DNA of 64,000 bases from Cellvibrio fontiphilus (GTDB lineage: Bacteria; Pseudomonadota; Gammaproteobacteria; Pseudomonadales; Cellvibrionaceae): assembly GCF_035317345.1 (NCBI RefSeq), contig NZ_JAYKTU010000001.1; one strand, given 5' to 3'. Both the position numbers and the translations under genes were made by a program. Of this stretch, positions 34,450 through 43,303 are shown one piece after another. Under the pieces are notes generated by a model. The model ran no database searches and was not told where the DNA came from. It was given only the letters and a program-made list of their open reading frames with translations. How positions within the stretch are numbered: position 1 is the stretch's first letter; every line of letters begins with the position of its first letter.

Positions 34450-36501
34450 CTAGTCGAAGAGGTTGAGCAGGTTGGCGAGTGTCTCCTCGCCCTTGGCCAG
34501 ATTTTTCTCCGGGCTCTGTTCGCCAAAACCCTCCCACTCCACATCGTCAGCGGGTAGCTCTTCCAAAAACCGGCTGGGGGTGGTTTCGCTCATTTCGCCA
34601 AACTGTTTGCGTTTGCCGGCGAGTGTCATGGTGAGGGTGCGCTGGGCGCGGGTGATGCCCACGTAGGTCAGGCGGCGCTCTTCTTCAATATTGTTGTCTT
34701 CAATGCTGTTGCGATGGGGCAGTAGTTCTTCCTCCATGCCCACCATGAATACGTGAGGGAACTCCAAGCCTTTGGAGGCGTGCAGGGTCATGAGTTGCAC
34801 CTGATCGCTCATGTCCTCCTCTTCCTGGCGCTCCATCATATCGCGCAGGATAAGTTTGGCCACGGCATCCTCAATGCGCGACTCCTCGCCCTCGTCATCA
34901 TCGCTGCTGTTTTTGTCGATGGTTTTTTGCAGCGACTCGACCAGATAAAACACATTCTCCATGCGTTTTTCGGCGGCCTTGCTGCTCGCCGAGTTCTGGT
35001 GCAGCCAACCTTCGTAGTCTATGTCGCTGAGCAGTTCGCGGATCGCATCCACCGGGCGGTCGCCAGCACAATTGCGCGTGACTTGTTTGATCCAGTGCGC
35101 AAATCGTTGTAGTCGTTCCAGATTTTTCTCGGGAATGCGACTTTGTAAGCCCAGCTCATCCAGCGCCGCAAATAAACTGCAGTGACGTTCGCTTGCGTAA
35201 CCGCCCAGTGCTTCCAGTGTGCCGGTGCCTATCTGGCGGCGCGGGGTGTTGATGATGCGCAAAAACGCGTTGTCGTCATCGGGGTTCACGATCAGGCGCA
35301 GGTAGGCCATCACATCCTTGATTTCGGTCTTGGCAAAAAAGGATGAGCCGCCGCTGATTTTGTAGGGAATCTGGTGCTGCTGGAGTTTCATTTCCAGCAA
35401 ACGCGCCTGGTGATTGCCGCGATAGAGCACCGCAAAGTCGCGGAACTTATATTGTTTGCGCAGCCGTTGGGTGAGTATCTCGGTGGCGACACGTTCGGCC
35501 TCGGCGTCCTCGTTTTTACAGCGGATCACGCGAATAGGATCGCCCAGCCCCATTTCACTCCACAGGGCTTTATCAAATTCGTGTGGGTTGTTGGCGATTA
35601 AGTGGTTAGCCACGCGCAGGATACGGCTGGTGGAGCGATAGTTTTGCTCCAGTTTGATCACGCGCAGGTTGGGGTAGTCCTGTTTTAACAGGCCCATGTT
35701 TTCAGGGCGCGCCCCGCGCCAGGCGTAAATGGATTGGTCGTCGTCGCCCACCACGGTGAGCGCACCGCGATTGCCCACAATCAACTGCACTAAGAGGTAT
35801 TGGCTGGAGTTGGTATCTTGATATTCATCCACCAGCAGGTAGCGAATCTTGCGCTGCCAGCGCTGCAAAACCTCCGGGTTAGTCTGGAACAACTCCACGG
35901 GAATAAGGATCAAATCGTCAAAGTCCACGGCGTTATAGGCGCGCAGTGCCTGATTGTAACGCTGGTAGATCAGGGCGATGGCCTGCTCGCCCGGGCTTTG
36001 TGCAAGGCTAAGGGCGCGGGCGGGAATCACCAGATCGTTTTTCCAGTTGGAGATCTGGTGCTGCACCAAATCCAGATGGTCGCTGTCCAGATCGCCATCT
36101 TTCATCATCAAATCTTTCAGCAGGGAGCGCGCATCTTCGGAGTCGAAGATGGAAAAGCCGGGTTTGAAGCCCAGGCTTTTGTGTTCGCGGCGAATAATAT
36201 TCAGCCCGAGGTTGTGGAAGGTAGACACGGTAAGCCCGCGCGAGGCGCTGCCTTTCACCAGTTTGCTGGCGCGCTCTTTCATCTCGCGTGCGGCTTTGTT
36301 GGTAAAGGTGAGCGCGGCGATATGGCGCGCCGGTATATCGCACTGCTCGATCAAGTAGGCAATCTTGCGGGTAATTACGCTGGTTTTACCGCTGCCCGCA
36401 CCCGCCAGCACCAGACAGGGGCCATCGATATAGAGTACGGCTTCTTTTTGGCGGGGGTTAAGTTGAGTCACGGGTAATGCCTGGGTCGAGTGGGAGGGCA
36501 T
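34450..36501 (-). CDS. rep: ATP-dependent DNA helicase Rep
   Basis: The 683-residue protein is a superfamily 1A 3'-5' helicase that helps replication forks past obstacles. It shows QKEAVLYIDGPCLVLAGAGSGKTSVITRKIAYLI (Q motif and Walker A), the Rep-like ALTFTNKAAREMKERA, the Walker B DEYQDTN, and motif V/VI segments VQLMTLHASKGLEFPHVF and YVGITRAQ. Rep of E. coli is 673 residues and begins with a similar LNP-x-Q motif; a GTG at 36468 would start close to that point, so the N-terminal 11 residues are uncertain. UvrD and PcrA are less similar in the N-terminus. Confidence 0.9.
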   Translation of the reverse strand: MPSHSTQALPVTQLNPRQKEAVLYIDGPCLVLAGAGSGKTSVITRKIAYLIEQCDIPARHIAALTFTNKAAREMKERASKLVKGSASRGLTVSTFHNLGLNIIRREHKSLGFKPGFSIFDSEDARSLLKDLMMKDGDLDSDHLDLVQHQISNWKNDLVIPARALSLAQSPGEQAIALIYQRYNQALRAYNAVDFDDLILIPVELFQTNPEVLQRWQRKIRYLLVDEYQDTNSSQYLLVQLIVGNRGALTVVGDDDQSIYAWRGARPENMGLLKQDYPNLRVIKLEQNYRSTSRILRVANHLIANNPHEFDKALWSEMGLGDPIRVIRCKNEDAEAERVATEILTQRLRKQYKFRDFAVLYRGNHQARLLEMKLQQHQIPYKISGGSSFFAKTEIKDVMAYLRLIVNPDDDNAFLRIINTPRRQIGTGTLEALGGYASERHCSLFAALDELGLQSRIPEKNLERLQRFAHWIKQVTRNCAGDRPVDAIRELLSDIDYEGWLHQNSASSKAAEKRMENVFYLVESLQKTIDKNSSDDDEGEESRIEDAVAKLILRDMMERQEEEDMSDQVQLMTLHASKGLEFPHVFMVGMEEELLPHRNSIEDNNIEEERRLTYVGITRAQRTLTMTLAGKRKQFGEMSETTPSRFLEELPADDVEWEGFGEQSPEKNLAKGEETLANLLNLFD

Positions 36502-36688
36502 TCTATCAAGCCAAGAGCGGGCTTGTAATGCGCACCGCGCGGCTTGGGCAGAGCTATAACCGGAATGGTAAATCCGCTGACGTTAGGCGTTTTTTTGTTA
36601 TAGGCAAGCCGTTTAGTTTGCCAGGGTGCACTGATACCATTCATTCAATTGGTTCACGTGCGATAGAAGCTGTGAGGGATGGAGTTCC

Positions 36689-38404
36689 ATGACCAACCAC
36701 GTAAAAATTCTTTTTGTGGACCGTGAGCAGGGCGAATACTTGCTTATTGCCGAAATACTGTCCCATATCCGACAAGTCAACTACGAGCTGGTGTGGTGCA
36801 ATCAACTGGATGCCGCCCTGCCCAAAATCCTCTCCCAGGAATTTGATGTCGTTCTGCTGGATTATTACTGGGGCAGCGAAAGCGCCCGCGACTTGTTAAA
36901 CGCCGCGCGCGTGCAAGCCTGCCAAATCCCCATAGTTGTCATGACCGATGAGATGGAAACCGAGGTGGATCGCGAGGCGATTCGCGCCGGTGCAGCGGAC
37001 TATTTGATCAAAGGGCAAATCGATCATTTATTGCTGGAGCGTGCGCTACGCTACGCCATAGAGCGCAAAAAAACCGAGCAGCGCCTGACTCGCCTTGCAC
37101 ACTACGATTCGCTTACCAATGTGCCTAACCGCATTCTCTTTCGCGACCGTCTGGAGCACGCGGTCAACCTGGCAGAGCGCGATCACACCAACTTCACCCT
37201 GATGTTTATTGACCTCAACGGCTTCAAACAGGTGAACGACAATTTTGGCCACGATGCCGGCGATGCCATTATCCGCATCTGCGCCGAGCGCCTGAATGCC
37301 TGCCTGCGCCGCAGCGATTCCGTGGCGCGCATGGGCGGCGATGAATTTACCCTGCTGTTGCAAAATATCGCCAACACCACCGATGTCGCCCACATTGCCC
37401 AAAAAGTGATTGACTCCATCCAGCAGCCGGCAGATATCAACGGCCATGAGGTGGTGGTGGGCTGCAGTATCGGGATTGCCATTTACCCCGAAGCGGGCCG
37501 CGATGCCGACAGCCTGCTCAAACATGCTGATATGGCGATGTATAAAGCCAAACAGCTGTCGGGCAGTAACTACCGCTTTTTCACCGAGATGATGAATCAG
37601 GATGTGCGTCGCCAGTTGCGTCAGGAGGCTGATTTGCGTGCTGCGCTGCGCTATCAGCAATTTGTGCTGCATTACAGTCCGCGAATCGACATGAGCAGCG
37701 GCAAAGTCGTTGCGCTGGAAGCCCAGCTACGCTGGGATAAACCCGGTGTCGGGCTGCTAAACCCCAGTGAATTTATCGCCACCGCCGAGGAGACGGGAGT
37801 GATTACCGCCATAGGTTATTGGGTATTGCGCCAGGCCTGCCACGACATCAAGTTGTTGCAGGGCTTTTGGGATGAGCGACTGATGATGTCTATCCATTTA
37901 TCCATGCGTCAGTTTAAAGACGAAAACCTGGTGCATGAGGTAGCGCGAATTTTTGCCGACAATGACATCCAACCGGGCGATATTGAATTTGAAATTACCG
38001 AGACAGTGTTCGCCGACAATATTGATCTGGTTTCGCTGTGTATGCGGCCGCTGTCGTTTTTTGGCATCGATTTCCTGTTGGATAACTTTGGTGCAGGCAA
38101 TTCCTCGCTGCTGCATTTGCAGCGCCTGCCTATCAGCACGGTCAAAATTGATTTGAGCTTTTTGCAGGAACTCAACCGCAGCCACACCGATAAACGGCTG
38201 GTGTCGGCCATGATTACCCTGGCCCACAATCTGGGCAAGCTGGTGGTGGCCGAGGGGGTGGAAACCAAAGAGCAAAAGGATTGGCTGAAGGATATGGGCT
38301 GCGACCTTATGCAAGGGCAGTATGTCGCCGAAGCCAGATCGTATGCGGAGATCATCGCCTGGCTGCAGGAGGCCAAGCTACCCCATCAATCCAAGTTGAA
38401 TTGA
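36689..38404 (+). CDS. Response regulator with GGDEF and degenerate EAL domains
   Basis: The 571-residue protein has a receiver (5-125, Asp58 in VVLLDYY), a GGDEF diguanylate cyclase domain (130-300) with intact GGDEF at 216-220 and an I-site RxxD (R207-D210), and an EAL domain (315-560). The EAL motif reads EAQLRW (344-349). Other catalytic positions differ from active enzymes: YSP for YQP, SIHLS for S-V-N-L-S (His403 for Asn), and DNFGAG for DDFGTG (465-470). So synthesis of cyclic di-GMP is likely but hydrolysis is doubtful. GGAG precedes the ATG. Divergent from rep, convergent with yifB. Confidence 0.92.
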   Translation: MTNHVKILFVDREQGEYLLIAEILSHIRQVNYELVWCNQLDAALPKILSQEFDVVLLDYYWGSESARDLLNAARVQACQIPIVVMTDEMETEVDREAIRAGAADYLIKGQIDHLLLERALRYAIERKKTEQRLTRLAHYDSLTNVPNRILFRDRLEHAVNLAERDHTNFTLMFIDLNGFKQVNDNFGHDAGDAIIRICAERLNACLRRSDSVARMGGDEFTLLLQNIANTTDVAHIAQKVIDSIQQPADINGHEVVVGCSIGIAIYPEAGRDADSLLKHADMAMYKAKQLSGSNYRFFTEMMNQDVRRQLRQEADLRAALRYQQFVLHYSPRIDMSSGKVVALEAQLRWDKPGVGLLNPSEFIATAEETGVITAIGYWVLRQACHDIKLLQGFWDERLMMSIHLSMRQFKDENLVHEVARIFADNDIQPGDIEFEITETVFADNIDLVSLCMRPLSFFGIDFLLDNFGAGNSSLLHLQRLPISTVKIDLSFLQELNRSHTDKRLVSAMITLAHNLGKLVVAEGVETKEQKDWLKDMGCDLMQGQYVAEARSYAEIIAWLQEAKLPHQSKLN

Positions 38405-38420
38405 TGGGATGTGGCACCGA

Positions 38421-39929
38421 TTATTGGCTGAGCTGCCGATCCAGGGTGCGGTAGCTCAGCGCCTCGCTAATATCCACTGTCGTCAGGCCTTCGCGCCCTG
38501 CCATATCGGCCAGGGTGCGCGCGAGTTTTAATACCCGGTGATAAGCGCGTGTAGATAAGCCCAACTTTTCTATCGCCTGCTCTAACAGGTTTTTATCGGC
38601 CTGTGTCAGCTCGCAATAAGTCTCCAGCTCCGGTGCGCTCAACTGGTGGTTGGCTTTGCCTTGGCGCTGTAATTGCCGCTCCCGAGTCGCTTCCACCCGA
38701 GTGCGAATCGCCTCGCTGCCATCTCCCAGGGTTTTATTTTGCAACTCCCCCTGACGCAGGGCGCGCACCGGTACATGCATGTCGATGCGGTCCAACAGTG
38801 GGCCGGAAATCTTGTCGCGATAGCGCTTAACCTGATCCGGGGTGCAGCGGCAGCGGTTGGCATCGCTGCCGTGGTAGCCGCAGGGGCAGGGATTCATCGC
38901 CGCAACCAGCTGGAAACGCGCGGGAAAACAGGCCTGACTGCGTGCGCGCGAAATCCGCACCTCACCGCTTTCCAATGGCTCACGCAGCACTTCCAACACT
39001 TGCCGGGAAAATTCCGGCAGCTCATCCAGGAACAGCACACCCGCGTGGGCGAGAGAAATCTCGCCCGGTTTGGGGTTGGAACCCCCGCCCACCAGCGCAA
39101 TCGCCGAGGCCGTATGGTGTGGTGCGCGAAAGGGGCGCTGTTGCCACTGGTAATCTTTGCTTTGCGCCGCGACGGAATAGATGGCCGCCACATCCAGCAT
39201 CTCGCGTTCGTTCAGCCGTGGCAAAATCCCCGGCAGGCGGCTAGCGAGCATGGTTTTGCCTGTGCCAGGAGGTCCGTAGAACAGCAGGTTATGGCCGCCA
39301 CTGGCAGCGATTTCCAGTGCACGTTTGGCTTGTGATTGGCCTTTGACATCGAGGATATCCAGCGCGTGTTGCACGCTGTCGGCCGGTTCGCGCACTGCCT
39401 CGGCGCGAGGCAATTGCTCGCGGCCATGCAACTGGGCGCAGACCTGCAAGAGATTCTCTGCACCAAAAACGCGCGTAATGCTGCTAAAGGCTGCTTCATT
39501 GGCATTGGCGCTGCTGATGATCAAATCCCGCTGCGCATCGCCGCTTGCCAAAGCTGCCGGCAGGGCGGCACTCACCGGACGCAGCTCGCCGGACAGGGCA
39601 AGCTCTCCCAAAAATTCGCTGCGCTCCAGCGGCTCAAGCGGAATCTGCCCTGATGCGGCCAGTATGCCCAGAGCGATGGGCAGGTCATAGCGTCCACCCT
39701 CTTTGGGTAAATCGGCCGGGGCGAGGTTAACCGTGATGCGCTGTGCAGGGAATTCCAAGTGGCTGTTGATAATCGCACTGCGCACCCGATCCTTACTTTC
39801 TTTTACGGCAGTCTCTGGCAAGCCGACAATCGACAAACCCGGTAAACCATTGGAGATATGGACTTCTACGGTGACTTGGGGGGCATGAATGCCCAGTTTT
39901 GCGCGGGAATAAACTATGGCTAGCGACAT
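38421..39929 (-). CDS. yifB: YifB family Mg chelatase-like AAA ATPase
   Basis: The start at 39929 (MSLAIVYSRAKLGI) is fixed by AAGGA six bases upstream and the family's N-terminus. The 502-residue protein has an N-terminal Lon-protease-like domain (LPGLSIVGLPETAVKESKDRVRSAI), an AAA+ core with GPPGTGKTM and LFLDELPEFSRQVLEVLREPLE, a Cys-rich insert CPCGYHGSDANRCRC, and a C-terminal Mg-chelatase helical domain (YHRVLKLARTLADM). It is a conserved protein of poorly known function, sometimes linked with DNA uptake (ComM). ubiK follows in the opposite sense of the operon on the same strand upstream. Confidence 0.92.
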   Translation of the reverse strand: MSLAIVYSRAKLGIHAPQVTVEVHISNGLPGLSIVGLPETAVKESKDRVRSAIINSHLEFPAQRITVNLAPADLPKEGGRYDLPIALGILAASGQIPLEPLERSEFLGELALSGELRPVSAALPAALASGDAQRDLIISSANANEAAFSSITRVFGAENLLQVCAQLHGREQLPRAEAVREPADSVQHALDILDVKGQSQAKRALEIAASGGHNLLFYGPPGTGKTMLASRLPGILPRLNEREMLDVAAIYSVAAQSKDYQWQQRPFRAPHHTASAIALVGGGSNPKPGEISLAHAGVLFLDELPEFSRQVLEVLREPLESGEVRISRARSQACFPARFQLVAAMNPCPCGYHGSDANRCRCTPDQVKRYRDKISGPLLDRIDMHVPVRALRQGELQNKTLGDGSEAIRTRVEATRERQLQRQGKANHQLSAPELETYCELTQADKNLLEQAIEKLGLSTRAYHRVLKLARTLADMAGREGLTTVDISEALSYRTLDRQLSQ

Positions 39930-39998
39930 AAACAATCCTTGTGAGGCTGGGTTGGGGGCGCAAAAAGCGCCCATATCCGACTATAAACAAGCCTGCGG

Positions 39999-40241
39999 CT
40001 AGGCACAATCCTCGGAGCTGGCCTCAAGTTTGGCTAGTTGCTGTTCCAGGGCTTCTAATTTCTGGCGTGTGCGCAAGAGCACAGCTGCCTGGGCATCAAA
40101 CTCCTCCCGGGTGACCAGATCCAAACGCGCCAGTGCCGCCTGCAATGCAATATGCAGCTCGCGTTTGGGCAGTTCAGCCGTGGTTTTGGGCAGGTGTTGT
40201 TGGAGTTCTTCAAACAGGCTTTGTGCCAGATCTTTGAGCAT
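39999..40241 (-). CDS. ubiK: Ubiquinone biosynthesis accessory factor UbiK (BMFP family)
   Basis: The small 80-residue protein matches the BMFP (YqiC) family. An N-terminal amphipathic helix (MLKDLAQSLFEELQQHLP) is followed by REEFDAQAAVLLRTRQKLEALEQQLAKLEA, a coiled coil that trimerises. UbiK helps ubiquinone ring-modification enzymes in aerobic growth. The start at 40241 has GGAG six bases upstream; the frame extends much farther upstream without family similarity. It lies 69 bp upstream of yifB on the same strand. Confidence 0.88.
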   Translation of the reverse strand: MLKDLAQSLFEELQQHLPKTTAELPKRELHIALQAALARLDLVTREEFDAQAAVLLRTRQKLEALEQQLAKLEASSEDCA

Positions 40242-40519
40242 AGGCTTCTCCCTGTGGGGCCGGCGATATTGAGTGTCGGTGCTGTGCCTGAGTGTACCTT
40301 TTTCTGCCTGTGCACCCAAGGCCGAGACCTGCTGGTGGCGCCTCCTTCCTTTTTTCCTGCATCCAGCAATCCTGTTAAGCAAGATATGTTCACTCTTGGT
40401 GCTTGTTATTTGCACAGTTGTTCCAACTTGGTGCGAGGCTTTCGGGTGAATCGGTTTTTTTATTATCAGCAACCCGGGATTTTGATCTATCTATTTGTTT
40501 TATATGGAAATAATGAAAT

Positions 40520-40535
40520 TGGCCTGCTCTGTGCA
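40520..40535 (+). promoter_or_regulatory. Sigma-54 promoter of glnK-amtB
   Basis: TGGCCTGCTCTGTGCA matches the -24/-12 consensus (TGGCACG-N4-TTGCA), with GG at -24 and GC at -12 correctly spaced. The distance to the glnK start is about 170 bases. glnK-amtB operons are classical NtrC/sigma-54 targets under nitrogen limitation. I could not find a clean NtrC enhancer pair upstream. Confidence 0.8.
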
Positions 40536-40662
40536 AAATCCTTTGTGAGCAGTTGATGCGGGTGGAGTTCGCCAAACTGGCCAGGCTGTTTTTGGTCAGG
40601 AGTAAGCGCCGCTTTGGCGCATGCAGCGGCAAGTCTGTATCTGGGCAGTATTTCCGGTGTTG

Positions 40663-40690
40663 CCCGCACCCTGTGGTGCGGGGATCTTTT
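40663..40690 (+). terminator. Attenuator-like hairpin in the glnK leader
   Basis: CCCGCACC (40663-40670), loop CTGT, and GGTGCGGG (40675-40682) form a perfect 8-bp stem followed by GATCTTTTT. This is the form of an intrinsic terminator, but it lies after the sigma-54 promoter and ends only 15 to 20 bases before glnK. The GCACC-N4-GGTGC core also resembles a compressed NtrC site. Confidence 0.5.
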
Positions 40691-40705
40691 TCAGGAGTGC
40701 AGTAA

Positions 40706-41044
40706 ATGAAATTGGTAACAGCAATCATCAAGCCGTTCAAGCTGGATGTAGTGCGTGAAGCCCTCTCCGATATTGGCGTGCATGGCATGACAGTGACCGA
40801 AGTGAAAGGCTTTGGTCGCCAGAAAGGTCATTCCGAGCTCTATCGTGGTGCGGAATATGTGGTCGACTTTTTACCCAAAACCAAGGTGGAAATCGCCGTT
40901 TCAGATGCGGAAACCGATGCAGTGGTTGAGGCAATCAGCAAAGCGGCCAACAGTTCCAAAATTGGCGACGGCAAAATCTTTGTATCCAGCTTGGAGCAGG
41001 TGGTGCGGATTCGCACCGGCGAAACCGGCGATCAAGCGTTGTAA
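40706..41044 (+). CDS. glnK: PII signalling protein GlnK
   Basis: This is a trimeric nitrogen-status sensor of 112 residues that binds ATP/ADP and 2-oxoglutarate and blocks the AmtB channel when not uridylylated. The T-loop is complete with Tyr51 in ELYRGAEYVVDF, the GlnD uridylylation site. The B-loop KIGDGKIF and the C-terminal RIRTGETG are also present. AGGAG lies nine bases before ATG. It is the first gene of glnK-amtB-glnK, downstream of a sigma-54 promoter. A second, very similar PII gene follows amtB. Confidence 0.93.
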   Translation: MKLVTAIIKPFKLDVVREALSDIGVHGMTVTEVKGFGRQKGHSELYRGAEYVVDFLPKTKVEIAVSDAETDAVVEAISKAANSSKIGDGKIFVSSLEQVVRIRTGETGDQAL

Positions 41045-41077
41045 TTCACTTTTAATAAACGAAACGGGGAACAACCA

Positions 41078-42346
41078 ATGGAAGAGAATATTTTTCATCT
41101 TCAATATGCGATGGACACCTTCTACTTTTTAGTATGCGGTGCTCTCGTGATGTGGATGGCAGCAGGTTTTGCCATGTTGGAAGCGGGCTTGGTGCGCGCC
41201 AAAAACACCACCGAAATTCTGACCAAAAACATTACCCTCTATGCAACCTCCTGCATTATGTACCTCGTATGCGGTTACGCCATCATGTATGGCGGCAGCA
41301 TTTTCCTGACCGGTATTGGTGATGTGGATGCTGCGGAAACCCTGAAAAGTTTCGCTGAGCGTGAAGATGGTTTCACCGGTGGCGCGATTTACTCAGGTGC
41401 CTCTGACTTCTTCTTCCAGGTGGTGTTTGTAGCTACCGCAATGTCAATTGTGTCTGGTGCAGTTGCCGAGCGCATGAAACTCTGGGCATTCCTATTGTTC
41501 GCCATCGTAATGACTGGCTTCATCTACCCAATGGAAGGTTCGTGGACTTGGGGTGCTGAAGGCATGTTTGGTCTGAATCTTGATGACCAATTCGGTTTCA
41601 AAGATTTTGCTGGCTCAGGTATCGTCCACTTGGCGGGTGCTTCTGCCGCTTTGGCTGGTGTACTGCTATTGGGTGCGCGCAAGGGTAAATATGGCCCTAA
41701 CGGCGAGATCCATGCCATCACTGGTGCAAACTTGCCATTGGCAACTCTGGGTACATTTATTCTGTGGATGGGCTGGTTTGGTTTCAACGGCGGTTCTGTA
41801 TTGAAGCTCGGCGATATCGGCAATGCCAACACTGTTGCAATGGTGTTCCTCAATACCAATGCTGCCGCTGCCGGTGGTTTGATCGGTGCTCTGTTTGTTG
41901 CCCGTTTGTTGTTTGGCAAGGCTGACTTGACCATGATTTTGAACGGTGCCTTGGCCGGTTTGGTTGCCATCACCGCAAGCCCCGATACCCCGAGTGCTCT
42001 GGTTGCTACGATCATCGGTGTGGTTGCAGGTGCTTTGGTGGTCTTCTCTATTCTCGGCTTGGATAAGCTGCGTATCGATGACCCGGTAGGTGCTATCTCT
42101 GTTCACGGTACCGCTGGTTTGTTCGGTCTGCTTGTAGTTCCATTCACTGCCGAAGGCACTACTTTCTTTGGTCAGTTGGTTGGTGCAGCCGTAATCTTTG
42201 CCTGGGTATTCGGTGCGAGTCTGGTAGTTTGGTACATCATCAAACTGGTTATGGGTATCCGTGTATCGGAAGAAGATGAATTCGAGGGTGTGGACATCGC
42301 TGAATGCGGTATGGAAGCTTACCCTGAGTTTACCCGCACCAAATAA
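41078..42346 (+). CDS. amtB: Ammonium transporter AmtB
   Basis: The 422-residue inner-membrane channel has eleven predicted helices. The conducting pore's twin histidines are His184 (GSGIVHLAGA) and His343 (AISVHGTAGLFG), and the family signature DFAGSGIVHLAGASAALAG is intact. The N-terminus (EENIFHLQYAMDTFYFLVCGALVM) shows no cleavable signal peptide, unlike E. coli AmtB, and the C-terminal tail (VSEEDEFEGVDIAECGMEAYPEF) is the PII-binding regulatory segment. It lies 33 bp after glnK. Confidence 0.93.
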   Translation: MEENIFHLQYAMDTFYFLVCGALVMWMAAGFAMLEAGLVRAKNTTEILTKNITLYATSCIMYLVCGYAIMYGGSIFLTGIGDVDAAETLKSFAEREDGFTGGAIYSGASDFFFQVVFVATAMSIVSGAVAERMKLWAFLLFAIVMTGFIYPMEGSWTWGAEGMFGLNLDDQFGFKDFAGSGIVHLAGASAALAGVLLLGARKGKYGPNGEIHAITGANLPLATLGTFILWMGWFGFNGGSVLKLGDIGNANTVAMVFLNTNAAAAGGLIGALFVARLLFGKADLTMILNGALAGLVAITASPDTPSALVATIIGVVAGALVVFSILGLDKLRIDDPVGAISVHGTAGLFGLLVVPFTAEGTTFFGQLVGAAVIFAWVFGASLVVWYIIKLVMGIRVSEEDEFEGVDIAECGMEAYPEFTRTK

Positions 42347-42356
42347 TCGCTTTGGC

Positions 42357-42381
42357 GGCGACCAGTTATGCGCTGGTCGCC
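42357..42381 (+). other. Stem-loop between amtB and the second PII gene
   Basis: GGCGACCAG (42357-42365) pairs perfectly with CTGGTCGCC (42373-42381) over a 7-base loop, just after the amtB stop. It has no U tract, so it is more likely to stabilise the upstream mRNA or partly limit read-through than to stop transcription cleanly. Confidence 0.55.
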
Positions 42382-42523
42382 ATAGCAATTTGTTCTGCTA
42401 TAAAGTTGTTGTTGACCGGTAAAGCTTGGGTGTATCTTTAGCCTTAAGTTGCTGTGCAAGAGCCAGTTCTACTTTCGCTGTTCCGGCATCAGCATTCGCA
42501 AAACTCCAGCAAAGGATTTAATA

Positions 42524-42862
42524 ATGAAATTGATTACAGCTGTCGTAAAACCTTTCAAACTCGACGACGTGCGCACAGCATTGTCCGATGTGGGAGTGCA
42601 GGGTATGACGGTCACCGAAGTAAAAGGTTTTGGTCGTCAAAAAGGCCACACCGAACTTTACCGCGGTGCCGAATACGTGGTGGACTTCCTGCCGAAAGTG
42701 AAAATTGAATTGGCCGTGGACGACTCCATGGTTGAGCAAGCGGTTGAGGCAATTACCAAAGCCGCCCAAACCGGAAAAATTGGTGACGGTAAAATCTTTA
42801 TCGCGCCATTGGATGAGATCATTCGCATCCGTACCGGTGAAACAGGTTCAGACGCCGTTTAA
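42524..42862 (+). CDS. Second PII signalling protein (GlnB/GlnK type)
   Basis: The 112-residue protein is close to the first PII over its whole length, with the same Tyr51 T-loop (TELYRGAEYVVDF), KIGDGKIF and RIRTGETG. Differences cluster in the surface segment 61-80 (KIELAVDDSMVEQAVEAI) and the C-terminus (SDAV). ATG 42524 with AAAGGA upstream gives the standard length; the frame opens earlier in non-coding sequence. It follows amtB after 177 bp and a hairpin, so may have its own promoter. Whether it acts as GlnB (on GlnE/NtrB) cannot be judged from sequence alone. Confidence 0.9.
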   Translation: MKLITAVVKPFKLDDVRTALSDVGVQGMTVTEVKGFGRQKGHTELYRGAEYVVDFLPKVKIELAVDDSMVEQAVEAITKAAQTGKIGDGKIFIAPLDEIIRIRTGETGSDAV

Positions 42863-42893
42863 TAATCGATTGAATTTGCGTCAAACCAAAACG

Positions 42894-42921
42894 AAAAACG
42901 CCACTCTTATGTGGCGTTTTT
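42894..42921 (+). terminator. Rho-independent terminator of the PII/amtB cluster
   Basis: AAAAACGCCAC (42894-42904) and GTGGCGTTTTT (42911-42921) are exact complements around a TCTTAT loop, followed by more T. It closes the + strand cluster before the convergent small gene at 42974. Confidence 0.93.
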
Positions 42922-42973
42922 TTATGACTTATTTTGTTGGCAGCAGCCACTGGCCGGTGCCTGATCCTCAAAT

Positions 42974-43303
42974 TTACATTTGTGGATAAATCTTCTTCAG
43001 GCTGGCTCGCAACTGGCTGATGTAGCGCCGCTGTTGAATATAAAAATACGCCGGCAGGGCGATCAACATTAATATCCACGCGCTGGCTTGGGGGGATATG
43101 CCAAGCAGGGGGCGTAATACCAGCACAAATAAAAAACATAAACCGGTCATCAGCAGGGCGCTGATTAAGTTGGTGCGCCAGTTTTTTAATTTGTTTTCCG
43201 GGCTAAACACATCTTTATAAGCTGTCTCCAGTAGGCGGCGCTGCTCGGCTTCAGGGAGCCCGGCCAGTTCAGGAAAATGTTTGCGCAGATGTTTCGGATT
43301 CAT
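42974..43303 (-). CDS. Small two-helix membrane protein, unknown
   Basis: The 109-residue protein starts MNPKHLRKHFPELAGLPEAEQRRLLETAYKDVF, a charged helical N-terminus, followed by two membrane helices (about 43-64 and 69-88) and a basic C-terminal tail (RRYISQLRASLKKIYPQM). I do not recognise the family. The start at 43303 matches the first hydrophilic helix; GGAG lies 12 bases upstream, further than usual. It is convergent with the PII gene and divergent from sutA. Confidence 0.6.
   Translation of the reverse strand: MNPKHLRKHFPELAGLPEAEQRRLLETAYKDVFSPENKLKNWRTNLISALLMTGLCFLFVLVLRPLLGISPQASAWILMLIALPAYFYIQQRRYISQLRASLKKIYPQM

Larger units (their letters stand above)
40242..40705. other. 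464-bp gene-free region before glnK
   Basis: This gap between ubiK (-) and glnK (+) holds the sigma-54 promoter at 40520-40535, a leader hairpin at 40663-40682, and a further inverted pair GCCGC/GCGGC around 40606-40630. Reading frames of 130 residues here on either strand overlap ubiK or glnK and look non-coding. Confidence 0.6.

Noticed and set aside
34450..36501. Plasmid or prophage replication protein
   Set aside because: The name Rep might suggest this, but the sequence is the chromosomal SF1 helicase, with no origin or partition genes near.
40400..40440. TTGCAC and GGTGC half sites upstream of glnK as an NtrC enhancer
   Set aside because: The half sites are 14 bases apart, twice the usual 5-7, so this is not a convincing NtrC box.
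40152..40788. Frames of about 130 codons on both strands around the glnK leader
   Set aside because: They overlap ubiK or glnK and the sigma-54 promoter, and show no protein-like composition.
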